Shown here piece after piece: positions 25,113-33,707 of a stretch of 35,735 nt of DNA (position 1 is its first letter; the number at the start of each line of letters is the position of its first letter). The position numbers and the translations under genes are program-made. Below the pieces are notes generated by a model that was not told where the DNA came from, did no database searches, and worked only from the letters and a program-made list of their open reading frames with translations. The stretch spans positions 1 through 35,735 of the forward strand of contig CAKQPF010000038.1 of the NCBI GenBank assembly GCA_934256705.1, read 5' to 3'. The stretch is from an uncultured Prevotella sp. GTDB lineage: Bacteria; Bacteroidota; Bacteroidia; Bacteroidales; Bacteroidaceae.

Positions 25113-25144
25113 CAAAAGTACAAGAAAATAATGAAACTTGCAAA
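25113..25144 (-). promoter_or_regulatory. Bacteroidota-type promoter for nhaD
   Basis: On the minus strand TTTG (25141-25144), 20 bp, then TACTTTTG (25113-25120) exactly match the -33/-7 pattern. The leader to the ATG at 25015 would be about 90 nt. It lies downstream of the atp operon terminator, so nhaD appears independently transcribed. Confidence 0.65.
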
Positions 25145-25169
25145 TTTTTCAACTCATTTTTCTTCTAAA

Positions 25170-25208
25170 AAACAGCCGACATGGACAATAAACCCACGTC
25201 GGCTGTTT
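25170..25208 (-). terminator. Intrinsic terminator of the ATP synthase operon
   Basis: AAACAGCCGAC (25170-25180) and GTCGGCTGTTT (25198-25208) pair over 11 bp with a GC-rich core. On the minus strand the stem is followed by a run of six T residues, the classic intrinsic-terminator layout. It lies about 355 bp after atpG, beyond the foldback element, and just before the nhaD promoter. The plus strand also has a short T stretch, so it may be bidirectional. Confidence 0.8.
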
Positions 25209-25282
25209 ATATTTGAAGGCTGACAGTCAATTATATAGTGAAATCAAGTCGGAAAAAAGACTAACATGATTTAATGTATATA

Positions 25283-25478
25283 AGTGACGGAAAAAAAATA
25301 ACTTGGTACGATTTGAGTGAAAAATGTACCATATCAATATAAATTTCCAACCTCATCTTTTTGGCTATTTTCTTCCCTCTCATCGGTCATATAGCCCGCT
25401 ATACTCCCTCTTCGAGTGAAGAAAATATCTCAAAAATATGAGGCTCAAATCATACCAATTTATTGTTTCACCGTCACT
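25283..25478. repeat. 196-bp foldback (MITE-like or structured RNA) element
   Basis: The 35-bp ends (25283-25317 and 25444-25478) are imperfect inverted repeats: AGTGACGG, TTGGTA and GATTTGAG match exactly, with mismatches concentrated in the A-rich part between them. A second, inner pair of about 25 bp follows: CCTCAT-(T)-TATTTTCTTC at 25351-25375 pairs with the region 25418-25443. A 33-bp insertion (25318-25350) interrupts the left arm. The tip contains ATAGC-CC-GCTAT. The element thus folds almost end to end and encodes no convincing protein. It could be a small non-autonomous transposable element or a long hairpin in the 3' part of the atp transcript. Confidence 0.65.
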
Positions 25479-25563
25479 AAACTGTCAAATATGCATAAAA
25501 TGCTCCAATAACGATGCGTGTCAAGACTAGAACATCTGGTATGGCTCAATTATCGTTGCGCTT

Positions 25564-26538
25564 TTAATTGTTTATAGAACCGCCTACGATATCGAGCAAT
25601 TCACTTGTGATAGCCTGCTGACGGCTCTTATTGTATTGCAAATTAAGATCTTTCAGCAACTCATCTGCATTATCGGTAGCAGTTTGCATAGCAACCATAC
25701 GTGCTGCATGTTCAGATGCATTACTATCAAGGAGCGCAGTGTAAACCATAAGATTGACATAGCGAGGAATAAGCGCATTCAGCACAGTTTCCTTATCAGG
25801 CTCAACGATATAATTATCATTGAGAGGCTTGGCTTTAGACTCTGAGCTCTTGCCTCCAAGAGCCTTGTGTCCACCCTGATCATCGAGATATGCCTGTGCA
25901 CCTGCTGTCACTACATTATTCTCAAGGTCACGAGTATGGTCATAATCCATAGCCTTTTCCACGTCAATAGGCAACAGTTTCTTGTTGAGAAGAATCTGTG
26001 AACCTGCACTCTTGAAGTGATGGTATATCATCTCTACAGCGTCTATTTCGTCTTTTCGGAAAAGTTCCTGAAGTTCTTCACCTATCTTGACACAATCATG
26101 AGCATTAGGTTTGTCGGCGATAGTATTGAAATTACCTGCGCTTTTCAAACCAAGTTTTGCAACTTTCTCGCTTACTTTTCTGCCGATAGGATAGATAATG
26201 ACTTCAATACCCCTCTCCTTATAACCGTCAACAGCATGTTGCATCATTTTGAGGACGTTGGCATTAAAACCTCCACAGAGGCTTGAATTGCTGGCAAAGA
26301 CAATCAATGCAGCTTTCTTAACCTCACGTGGCTGTGTAAGCACAGTCCTTGCATCAACCTCAGCCTCAAGATAAGTCTTGAGCATAGACTCCAACAGATT
26401 CTCGTAAGGGAGCATATTCTCGATCATCATCTGAGCATGATGAAGTTTACTTGACGCAACCATCTTCATCGCACTCGTGATCTTACGAGTGCTTTGGACA
26501 GATGTTATACGGTTTTTAATTTCTTTTAATGACGGCAT
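25564..26538 (-). CDS. atpG: F1Fo ATP synthase gamma subunit
   Basis: Gamma is the rotating central stalk of F1. The 324-residue protein has the N-terminal SLKEIKNRITSVQSTRKITSAMKMVA helix and the C-terminal RMVAMQTATDNADELL helix typical of the family. It is longer than the E. coli subunit (287) because of an inserted, polar stretch around residues 205-250 (with a GGHKALGGKSSESK segment). It is the last gene of the operon, 43 bp after atpA, and an intrinsic terminator follows. Confidence 0.97.
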   Translation of the reverse strand: MPSLKEIKNRITSVQSTRKITSAMKMVASSKLHHAQMMIENMLPYENLLESMLKTYLEAEVDARTVLTQPREVKKAALIVFASNSSLCGGFNANVLKMMQHAVDGYKERGIEVIIYPIGRKVSEKVAKLGLKSAGNFNTIADKPNAHDCVKIGEELQELFRKDEIDAVEMIYHHFKSAGSQILLNKKLLPIDVEKAMDYDHTRDLENNVVTAGAQAYLDDQGGHKALGGKSSESKAKPLNDNYIVEPDKETVLNALIPRYVNLMVYTALLDSNASEHAARMVAMQTATDNADELLKDLNLQYNKSRQQAITSELLDIVGGSINN

Positions 26539-26581
26539 AATATACTATAGATAAAGACATTACGGTGATATTGCTTCACCA

Positions 26582-28165
26582 TTACTTCTTATACTGACCA
26601 GCAACGTCAGCCATTACCTTTTCTATGACAGCAGTTGCATTATCATCAATCTTGTCACTACCGAGCAAATCAATAACGTCCTTGTGACTGTTGCGCATGA
26701 TTTCGAGGAAAGAATCCTGACATTCACGCACTTTCTCTACAGGAACAGGAGCCATAAGACCATGAGTTCCGCAGTAAAGAATAGCAACCTGCTCTCCAAC
26801 AGGCATTGGAGAATATTGAGGTTGGATAAGAAGCTGATTATTCTTACGTCCTCTATCAAGGGTCATCGCAGTAACAGCATCCATATCACTTGAGAACTTG
26901 GAGAAGCTTTCAAGCTCACGATACTGTGCCTGGTCAATCTTAAGAGTACCAGCAACCTTCTTCATTGACTTGATTTGAGCGGAACCACCTACACGGGACA
27001 CAGAGATACCAACATTGATAGCTGGGCGGAAGCCCTGGTTGAAGAGGTCACTTTCAAGGTAAATCTGACCATCAGTGATTGAAATCACGTTAGTAGGAAT
27101 GTAAGCAGATACGTCACCAGCCTGGGTCTCAATGATAGGAAGAGCAGTAAGAGAACCACCACCCTTTACTTTGCCTCTGAGACATTCAGGAAGGTCATTC
27201 ATCTGTTCTGCGACTTCTTGCTGTTCATTGATTTTAGCAGCACGTTCGAGAAGACGGGAGTGGAGATAGAATACATCACCAGGATAAGCCTCACGACCAG
27301 AAGGACGTCTCAAGATGAGCGAAACCTCACGGTATGCTACAGCCTGCTTGGAAAGGTCATCATATACTACGAGAGCATGCTCACCGCGATCACGGAAATA
27401 CTCACCGATAGCAGCACCGGCAAAAGGAGCATAATACTGCATTGCAGCAGGGTCACTTGCAGTGGCAGCTACGATGATAGTATAAGGAAGAGCACCGTGC
27501 TCCTTGAGATTCTGAACGAGTGCAGCAACAGTAGAAGCCTTCTGACCGATAGCCACATAGATACAATATACAGGCAGACCGGCTTCATAGAAAGACCTCT
27601 GATTGATGATAGTGTCGATTGCAATAGCAGTCTTACCAGTCTGACGGTCACCGATAATGAGCTCACGCTGACCACGACCGATAGGAATCATTGAATCGAC
27701 AGCCTTGATACCAGTCTGAAGAGGTTGCTTTACAGGTTGGCGATAGATAACGCCAGGAGCCTTTCTATCAAGCGGCATTTCGTATGACTCTTTGAGGTCG
27801 ATATTTCCCTTGCCATCAATAGGCTGACCAATAGGATTGATGACACGTCCGAGCATATTGTCATTGACACGAATAGAAGCGATACGTCTGGTACGCTTAA
27901 CGGTCTGCCCCTCCTTAATGCCACTTGTAGGACCCAGGAGCACACAGCCTACGTTGTCCTCCTCCAAGTTCATCACAATAGCCATAGTGCCATTTTCGAA
28001 CTCAAGAAGTTCGTTAGCCTCGGCATTGCGAAGACCGTAAATACGCGCAACACCGTCACTGACAGTGAGCACGGTGCCTACTTCGTCAAACTGTACGCTG
28101 TCATTGATACCACGCAACTGACTGAGAAGCACTTCGGAAACTTCGCTTGGTTTTATTTTGTCCAT
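26582..28165 (-). CDS. atpA: F1Fo ATP synthase alpha subunit
   Basis: Alpha forms the F1 hexamer with beta and binds nucleotide without catalysis. The 527-residue protein has the P-loop GDRQTGKT at 172-179 and the alpha signature PAINVGISVSRVGGSAQ. It lies 165 bp after atpH; that spacer is AT-rich with an A-rich untranslated leader and no visible gene or promoter. The operon is of the Bacteroidota type, with atpD and atpC at the start and atpA and atpG at the end. Confidence 0.98.
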   Translation of the reverse strand: MDKIKPSEVSEVLLSQLRGINDSVQFDEVGTVLTVSDGVARIYGLRNAEANELLEFENGTMAIVMNLEEDNVGCVLLGPTSGIKEGQTVKRTRRIASIRVNDNMLGRVINPIGQPIDGKGNIDLKESYEMPLDRKAPGVIYRQPVKQPLQTGIKAVDSMIPIGRGQRELIIGDRQTGKTAIAIDTIINQRSFYEAGLPVYCIYVAIGQKASTVAALVQNLKEHGALPYTIIVAATASDPAAMQYYAPFAGAAIGEYFRDRGEHALVVYDDLSKQAVAYREVSLILRRPSGREAYPGDVFYLHSRLLERAAKINEQQEVAEQMNDLPECLRGKVKGGGSLTALPIIETQAGDVSAYIPTNVISITDGQIYLESDLFNQGFRPAINVGISVSRVGGSAQIKSMKKVAGTLKIDQAQYRELESFSKFSSDMDAVTAMTLDRGRKNNQLLIQPQYSPMPVGEQVAILYCGTHGLMAPVPVEKVRECQDSFLEIMRNSHKDVIDLLGSDKIDDNATAVIEKVMADVAGQYKK

Positions 28166-28330
28166 TGTTTTACTTTTTGTTGTTTTGTTGATTGGTAAAG
28201 TGATGTGTTTGTGATTATCTGATATAACGAACCCTTAAATGCTTGATTTATTAGTTAAAACAATACATCAATGGTTCTATCTTATCCTTAAAATCACTCA
28301 AAGAACGCCAGAATACCAAAGTCAATATCT

Positions 28331-28867
28331 TTAGACAACTAAATGTTTAAGAATAGTGCGCAACTGCGACTGTACGCTGACATCCATGCGGTAAGTGTCA
28401 TATTCAAGAATGAAACCACCGATAATGTCCGGGTTCACCTCTGTCTGGAACTCTACTTGGGCATTAGTACGTTTCTCAACCATCTGACGCATCTTAGCCT
28501 CAGTTTCCTGTGCTACAGGAACGGCTGTGATAAGTCTGCCGGAAATCATATTTCTTTCCTTTTTGTAGAGAGAGATAAAGGCATTGGCCATAAACTGTAT
28601 AAGGTTTTCCCTACCCTCCTTGAGGACGAGTTTACAGAACTTCACTGTCAAATCCGAAGGATTACCTCCACAAGCAGTGATGAGCAGTTGCTCTTTGTTC
28701 TGTCTCGGCAACATAGGATTGTCAATGGCTGCTCTCAGCTGTCGCACATCGAGGAAACTCTGTGCAAGAGACTGCATATCTGCATATACAGCATCTTTCA
28801 CTTCCTGCTTGTCAGCACTCTTAAGCAGAGCACGTGCATAGCGAACTGAAATTACACCAGTATTCAT
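28331..28867 (-). CDS. atpH: F1Fo ATP synthase delta subunit
   Basis: Delta joins the peripheral stalk to the top of F1. The 178-residue length and the pattern fit: an N-terminal helical domain starting VRYARALLKSA, and the C-terminal strand region with the VNPDIIGGFILEYD segment followed by DVSVQSQLRTI. It starts 21 bp after atpF, indicating cotranscription and probably coupled expression. Confidence 0.95.
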   Translation of the reverse strand: MNTGVISVRYARALLKSADKQEVKDAVYADMQSLAQSFLDVRQLRAAIDNPMLPRQNKEQLLITACGGNPSDLTVKFCKLVLKEGRENLIQFMANAFISLYKKERNMISGRLITAVPVAQETEAKMRQMVEKRTNAQVEFQTEVNPDIIGGFILEYDTYRMDVSVQSQLRTILKHLVV

Positions 28868-28888
28868 ATTGATATACCCTATACTTAA

Positions 28889-29398
28889 TTAGTTATCACC
28901 CTGAACCTCGTCCAACATACGGTCAATCAACTGCATCTGACGCTCGTCACCTTGAAGGTCGGCACGAACCACCTTCTCAGCGATTTGAACAGAGAGTTGC
29001 GCTACCTGAGCCCTGATATCGCTGATAGCAGCCTGCTTCTCGTGCTCAATCTGATGGTGAGCTTCTTCGATAATGCGTTCAGCTTCTGCTTTAGCTTTGT
29101 TCTGGGCATCGGCAATAATAGCATCACGAGCTGCGCCAGCCTCTTTGATGATGGCAGACTGTTGCTCACGTGCTTTCTGTACCAACGTCTCACTTTCCTG
29201 TTGTATATTCTCAAGTCTTGCGGCTGCCTCATGAGCATTCTGCAAACTCTCGTCGATGAATTTCTTACGTTCTTCCACCATGCCAACAATAGCAGGGAAT
29301 CCGAACTTAGCAAGAACACCGAATACTACAAGGAATGCAAGAAGCATCCAGAACAGTAGTCCGAGATCGGGGGTTAATATTGATGGGAGATTCTCCAT
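28889..29398 (-). CDS. atpF: F1Fo ATP synthase b subunit
   Basis: The b subunit is the peripheral stalk that anchors F1 to the membrane. The 169-residue protein has one N-terminal membrane helix (about 12-32, LLFWMLLAFLVVFGVLA) followed by a long charged, coiled-coil-like helix rich in Glu, Ala, Gln and Arg up to the C terminus. Both are diagnostic. It follows atpE by 165 bp. Confidence 0.95.
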   Translation of the reverse strand: MENLPSILTPDLGLLFWMLLAFLVVFGVLAKFGFPAIVGMVEERKKFIDESLQNAHEAAARLENIQQESETLVQKAREQQSAIIKEAGAARDAIIADAQNKAKAEAERIIEEAHHQIEHEKQAAISDIRAQVAQLSVQIAEKVVRADLQGDERQMQLIDRMLDEVQGDN

Positions 29399-29563
29399 TT
29401 TTCTTTCTAAAGGTTTCGGTTTCAGGTTGTCGTATAATGGTGGGTTGAAAACGAATCAAAGCGTAAGAAGGAAGATGATGTCATAGTGGTCATTTCCTTA
29501 CATCTTGGCGAGATTCTTTAAGTCAAACCTTTATGCGACAACCAGAAACCTGATATTTGTCTA

Positions 29564-29800
29564 TTACTTGATAAGGAATGCGCATGATACAACTGCAAAG
29601 AGAGCTACACCCTCAACGAAAGCTGCAGTAAGGATCATGTTAGTCATAATCTTACCTGATGCCTCTGGCTGGCGAGCGATGGCATCCATGGCATTACCAC
29701 CAATCTTACCAATACCCAAACCTGCACCGATAGTAGCAAGACCTGCACCGAGACCACAACCAAGGGCTGCAATACCGTCTAAAAGAAGTGATGAAATCAT
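29564..29800 (-). CDS. atpE: F1Fo ATP synthase c subunit
   Basis: The c subunit forms the rotor ring in the membrane. The 78-residue protein has two hydrophobic helices joined by the polar ARQPEA loop (42-47), with the ion-binding carboxylate Glu63 in the second helix. The glutamine found in the first helix of Na+-binding rings and the Ser-Thr after the carboxylate are absent (Ile30 and Gly-Val instead), so H+ coupling is more likely. It lies 93 bp after atpB. Confidence 0.97.
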   Translation of the reverse strand: MISSLLLDGIAALGCGLGAGLATIGAGLGIGKIGGNAMDAIARQPEASGKIMTNMILTAAFVEGVALFAVVSCAFLIK

Positions 29801-29893
29801 AGTTTTAATAGTTTTTAAGTTATTATTATGTTATTATTTTATTCGTTTCGCATCTTATGAGATACCGTAAGATACGGTTATAATATCATTACC

Positions 29894-30958
29894 TTATTCT
29901 GCATGATGTTCAGGACGAGACAGTCCGATGAATACAGCAGAAAGCAGTGTGAAGACATAAGCCTGTACGAAAGCGACAAGGACTTCCACAAGATTCATGA
30001 ATAGCAACATGAAACCGCTGAAGACATTGAGTCCTATGCCATAAGCTGTTCCCATAGACCATCCAAGGAATATGATGCATGTGAAGGATAGGATTACCGC
30101 ATGACCAGCCATCATATTGGCAAAGAGACGGACCATCAATGCGAAAGGCTTGGTAAAGACTCCCACGAACTCAATGACAGGAATCAATGGGACAGGATAA
30201 GCCTTTAGGAAAACCGGCACATCAGGCCAGAATATTTCTTTCCAATATTCTTTATTGCCATTGAAATTTACAGCGATGGTAGTACAGATAGCGAGGAAGA
30301 AGGTGACATTTATATTTCCTGTTACGTTTCCACCACCAGGAAAGATAGGAAGCAAACCGACGAGGTTCGTGGTGAAGATGAAGAAGAAAACCGTCAGCAG
30401 ATAGGGAGCATAACGCTTGTAGTATCTGTCACCTACGAGAGCCTTCACCACATCATCATGAATCATCATGACAAGCATTTCAATACAACCGACGAAACCG
30501 CCGGGAGCTTCAGATTTGCTATCGTGGTTCTTATACCACTTAGCGCATGAGAGGAAGATGGCAATAAGGATCGCCACGACAATCCAAATCTGTGCCACAG
30601 ACTTGGTAATACTGAGGTCGATAGGTCGTTCCTTAGTACCATCAGGCATAATCTCATAGATTTTTCCGTGCTTCTCCTCATTGAACTCGAAGTTCTTTGG
30701 CAAAGACTTCATGGTACAGAAAGTCCACTCGCCGGTAGCCGAACTGCGCACGATGATAGGAAGTGGGATGCTCAGGTGCTTGCCTTCATAAGAGCAGATG
30801 TGCCACTCGTAAGTATCTGACAAGTGTTCGAGCACTATCTCAGGAATGTTGATAGCCTCGTCGTCCTGTCCTTCAGTTTTCTCACCATGAGATGCGAAAG
30901 CAGTGAAAGGCAAGAGGACCATTGCCAGCAGAAGGAGTATCGTTTTAAAGTTTTTCAT
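29894..30958 (-). CDS. atpB: F1Fo ATP synthase a subunit
   Basis: The a subunit carries the proton half-channels beside the c ring. The 354-residue protein contains the essential arginine (Arg277 in MVRLFANMMAGH) and the C-terminal helix with LVEVLVAFVQAYVFTLLSAVFIG. It is about 80 residues longer than the E. coli subunit. The extra part is N-terminal: a signal-like hydrophobic segment (5-22) followed by a polar domain to about residue 120 before the first membrane helix (122-138). Long N termini of this kind are typical of Bacteroidota AtpB. Confidence 0.95.
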   Translation of the reverse strand: MKNFKTILLLLAMVLLPFTAFASHGEKTEGQDDEAINIPEIVLEHLSDTYEWHICSYEGKHLSIPLPIIVRSSATGEWTFCTMKSLPKNFEFNEEKHGKIYEIMPDGTKERPIDLSITKSVAQIWIVVAILIAIFLSCAKWYKNHDSKSEAPGGFVGCIEMLVMMIHDDVVKALVGDRYYKRYAPYLLTVFFFIFTTNLVGLLPIFPGGGNVTGNINVTFFLAICTTIAVNFNGNKEYWKEIFWPDVPVFLKAYPVPLIPVIEFVGVFTKPFALMVRLFANMMAGHAVILSFTCIIFLGWSMGTAYGIGLNVFSGFMLLFMNLVEVLVAFVQAYVFTLLSAVFIGLSRPEHHAE

Positions 30959-30982
30959 TACATGAAATAATGTACGTTACTG

Positions 30983-31405
30983 TTATCTAAAGAGTTTGTT
31001 AGCCATCTTTGTAAAGAACAGAGAATGCAGAATGAGCAACACGAAGTAATAAGCGAGAAAAGCCACGACGTAAGGCACGACTTGATCTCTGCCTAAAACT
31101 GCCCCAATGATGCCAAGAATAACAAGGACAAGCAACATCCTGAAGCCGGAGACTGCAGTATGGAAAGTTGACAGGTAATCCTTATGCTTGGCAACTATCC
31201 AGCTCCACATCCATGTCACGGCATTGATTTCCAGGAAGGAAAAAGCAACCGCCCATGAGGATGCCTTGCGATAGTTGATATAGTCATCAAAACCAATGAA
31301 TTTGCCTCCTGCAACTAAAGCGATATGCAATGCCGCAATAGTGAGAGTGCATGTCCATAGATGTCTGATGCCGGCTTTTCTTATCTCTTCTAATGTCATT
31401 GCCAT
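30983..31405 (-). CDS. AtpI-like small membrane protein in the ATP synthase operon
   Basis: The 140-residue protein has about four hydrophobic helices (roughly 16-34, 51-70, 87-105 and 110-130). It sits between atpC and atpB, where Bacteroidota ATP synthase operons often encode a membrane protein that is given AtpI-like roles such as assembly or ion supply; sequence similarity to E. coli AtpI is not evident. The ATG at 31405, 2 bp after the atpC stop, is preferred over a TTG six codons earlier, as it gives a tight junction. Confidence 0.75.
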   Translation of the reverse strand: MAMTLEEIRKAGIRHLWTCTLTIAALHIALVAGGKFIGFDDYINYRKASSWAVAFSFLEINAVTWMWSWIVAKHKDYLSTFHTAVSGFRMLLVLVILGIIGAVLGRDQVVPYVVAFLAYYFVLLILHSLFFTKMANKLFR

Positions 31406-31407
31406 TC

Positions 31408-31647
31408 TTAGAGTTCTACGCAAAGGTTAACCTGATTATGCTGGGCAGAAACGAAGCCAGCGTTGATACTGACAGTTTTCTTACCTTCAGCCGTCACATA
31501 TACGACATCGCCTTTTTCCAGTGACGAGATGATAGGGGCGTGATTCAGAAGAATTTCGAAACTGCCCACCGTTCCTGGAACGATTACCCTTTCCACATCA
31601 CCTTCAAATTCAATTTTCTCAGGAGATACAATTTTAAGATTCAGCAT
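31408..31647 (-). CDS. atpC: F1Fo ATP synthase epsilon subunit, short form
   Basis: Epsilon joins the central stalk to the rotor. The 79-residue product has only the N-terminal beta sandwich (IVSPEKIEFEGDVERVIVPGTVGSFEIL, NHAPIISSLEKGDV) and stops right after it. The usual protein is about 130-140 residues with a C-terminal helix pair that can inhibit ATP hydrolysis, so this form would lack that control. Short epsilon subunits are known in Bacteroidota, so this is probably not a truncation. It follows atpD after 207 bp. Confidence 0.92.
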   Translation of the reverse strand: MLNLKIVSPEKIEFEGDVERVIVPGTVGSFEILLNHAPIISSLEKGDVVYVTAEGKKTVSINAGFVSAQHNQVNLCVEL

Positions 31648-31770
31648 ATTATATGTCGTTTTTGTTAGTCAAAGTTGGATGGTTATATTCTTGAGACACT
31701 TGTTCAATCAGCAAACCGAAGAAGCAGTGATTACAGAATATTTCCTCCCAACAGATATCTGAGCGTTCAG

Positions 31771-31839
31771 CTATCGTACATTACGTTGCCTTAAGAATAG
31801 AATAACTATGCCGACAATGACGATGCCGAATAGCCGCAC
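31771..31839 (-). CDS. Possible 22-residue membrane micro-ORF in the atpD-atpC spacer
   Basis: A GTG-started frame of 22 residues (RLFGIVIVGIVILFLRQRNVR after the start residue) consists of one hydrophobic helix with a basic tail. It is in frame with atpD, so reading past the atpD stop would add about 25 residues ending at the same stop. No clear ribosome-binding context is seen. It may be a small membrane protein, or chance in an untranslated spacer. Confidence 0.22.
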   Translation of the reverse strand: MRLFGIVIVGIVILFLRQRNVR

Positions 31840-31854
31840 GCCAGAAGAAGCAAC

Positions 31855-33363
31855 TTAGCCCTGTGCTTGGGCAAGGAGTTTCTTACCTTTCTCTATAGCC
31901 TGCTCGATGGTACCGACATTGAGGAATGCCTGTTCTGGAAGTTCATCGAGTTCACCGTCGAGAATCATATTGAATCCCTTGATGGTATCTTCGATGCTGA
32001 CCATCTCGCCCTTGACGCCAGTAAACTGCTCAGCAACGGTGAATGGCTGTGAGAGGAAACGCTGCACGCGACGGGCGCGGTTTACAGTCAGCTTGTCCTC
32101 ATCAGAGAGTTCATCCATACCAAGAATAGCGATGATATCCTGCAATTCCTTGTATTTCTGCAGAATCTGCTTAACTCTCTGAGCGCACTCGTAGTGCTCC
32201 TTGCCTACGACATTAGGATCGAGGATACGGGAAGTGGAACCGAGAGGGTCAACGGCAGGATAGATACCGAGCTGTGCGATGTTACGTGAAAGCTCGGTAG
32301 TAGCATCGAGGTGGGTAAATGTTGTAGCAGGAGCAGGGTCGGTCAAGTCATCGGCAGGCACGTAAACAGCCTGTACAGAAGTGATGGAACCGGTCTTTGT
32401 AGAAGTAATACGTTCCTGCATAGCACCCATTTCAGAAGCAAGAGTAGGCTGATAACCTACTGCAGAAGGCATACGACCGAGAAGAGCGGACACCTCAGAG
32501 CCTGCCTGGGTGAAACGGAAGATGTTATCAATGAAGAAAAGGATATCACCTCCCTGGTCACGGAATTCCTCAGCCACAGTAAGACCGGAGAGAGCAACAG
32601 AAGCACGTGCGCCAGGTGGCTCATTCATCTGTCCATAAACCAGAGTAGCCTGAGACTTCTTGAGTTCTTCCGGATCGACGAGAGAGAGGTCCCATTTTCC
32701 CTCTTCCATTGCCTTCTTGAACTTGTCGCCATACTTGATAACGCCAGACTCAATCATCTCACGAATAAGGTCATTACCTTCACGGGTACGTTCACCTACG
32801 CCAGCGAAAACGGAGTAGCCGTTGTGACCTTTGGCAATATTGTTGATAAGCTCCATGATAAGCACGGTCTTACCTACTCCGGCACCACCGAAGAGACCGA
32901 TCTTACCACCTTTAAGATAAGGCTCAAGCAGGTCGATGACCTTAATACCCGTCGCGAGCATTTCCTTGGATGTAGAAAGATCCTCATACTTAGGAGCCTC
33001 ACGGTGGATAGGATAAGTGTTTTCCTGATTCAGGACCTTCATGCCGTCGATAGGCTGTCCTATCACATTGAGCATACGACCTTTGATTTGTTCTCCTGAA
33101 GGCATGGAGATAGGAGCACCAGTAGGCACCACATCAAGTCCACGCTGAAGGCCTTCGGTGTTATCCATAGCCACGGTGCGCACAGTGTCCTCGCCGATAT
33201 GCTGCTGCACCTCAACGATGAGGTCGCGGCCATCGGTGCGCTTTACTACGAGAGCGTCGTGAATCTTAGGCAGCACCTTCTCAGCTTCCAGACCCTTTGT
33301 GTCGAAATAAACGTCGATTACAGGGCCGATAATCTGGGATATGTGTCCGATAATTTGTGACAT
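31855..33363 (-). CDS. atpD: F1Fo ATP synthase beta subunit
   Basis: Beta carries the catalytic nucleotide sites of F1. The 502-residue protein shows the P-loop GGAGVGKT at 159-166, the GERTREGNDL segment, the DNIFRFTQAGSEVSALLGRMPSAVGYQP stretch and the C-terminal DELSDEDKLTVNRARRVQRFLSQPF region. It is the first gene of the ATP synthase operon, with a promoter about 100 bp upstream. The gap to atpC is unusually long for this operon (207 bp). Confidence 0.98.
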   Translation of the reverse strand: MSQIIGHISQIIGPVIDVYFDTKGLEAEKVLPKIHDALVVKRTDGRDLIVEVQQHIGEDTVRTVAMDNTEGLQRGLDVVPTGAPISMPSGEQIKGRMLNVIGQPIDGMKVLNQENTYPIHREAPKYEDLSTSKEMLATGIKVIDLLEPYLKGGKIGLFGGAGVGKTVLIMELINNIAKGHNGYSVFAGVGERTREGNDLIREMIESGVIKYGDKFKKAMEEGKWDLSLVDPEELKKSQATLVYGQMNEPPGARASVALSGLTVAEEFRDQGGDILFFIDNIFRFTQAGSEVSALLGRMPSAVGYQPTLASEMGAMQERITSTKTGSITSVQAVYVPADDLTDPAPATTFTHLDATTELSRNIAQLGIYPAVDPLGSTSRILDPNVVGKEHYECAQRVKQILQKYKELQDIIAILGMDELSDEDKLTVNRARRVQRFLSQPFTVAEQFTGVKGEMVSIEDTIKGFNMILDGELDELPEQAFLNVGTIEQAIEKGKKLLAQAQG

Positions 33364-33707
33364 ATAGTTTTTATGTTTAAAGTTAATCCATGCAGAATAT
33401 CAAATCAAATATTCGACTACCTACCATCAGAATGGGGAATAGCGGATATTGAATTAACGAGTGCAAAAGTACGATTTTAATTTCAACTACAAAAATTTTT
33501 CTTGTATTTTTTGTGTGAAAAAATCGTTAAACTGTTGTTAAAACTTTGTTTTTATGGTATTATTGTAATGATATGTGGTAAATATTTCTATTCAGGTATT
33601 AGTGATTTTGTTTTAATGTTTACTCCGTAGAGGGCACATCTTAAACTATTATTGGTTTCAGATTGGTGTTTTTATCGCAATATTAAGATACGGCATAAAG
33701 CATCCTG
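33364..33707. other. Intergenic region between fucP and atpD
   Basis: This 344-bp AT-rich region holds the atp operon promoter (33464-33493) and an untranslated leader of about 95 nt. The half next to fucP shows no gene and no clear terminator hairpin. Confidence 0.7.
33464..33493 (-). promoter_or_regulatory. Bacteroidota-type promoter of the ATP synthase operon
   Basis: On the minus strand TTTG (33490-33493), 18 bp, then TACTTTTG (33464-33471) match the -33/-7 pattern exactly. Transcription would start near 33457, about 95 nt before the atpD ATG. Confidence 0.65.

Larger units (their letters stand above)
25016..25563. other. Intergenic region between nhaD and atpG
   Basis: No convincing gene is seen. 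It holds the nhaD promoter (25113-25144), the intrinsic terminator of the ATP synthase operon (25170-25208) and a 196-bp foldback element (25283-25478). Confidence 0.7.

Noticed and set aside
29564..29800. Na+-coupled c ring
   Set aside because: The Gln and the Ser-Thr ligands of Na+-binding rings are missing; only the carboxylate Glu63 is present.
32311..33099. 262-residue plus-strand frame
   Set aside because: It is fully antisense to atpD, which has all family motifs; no independent support.
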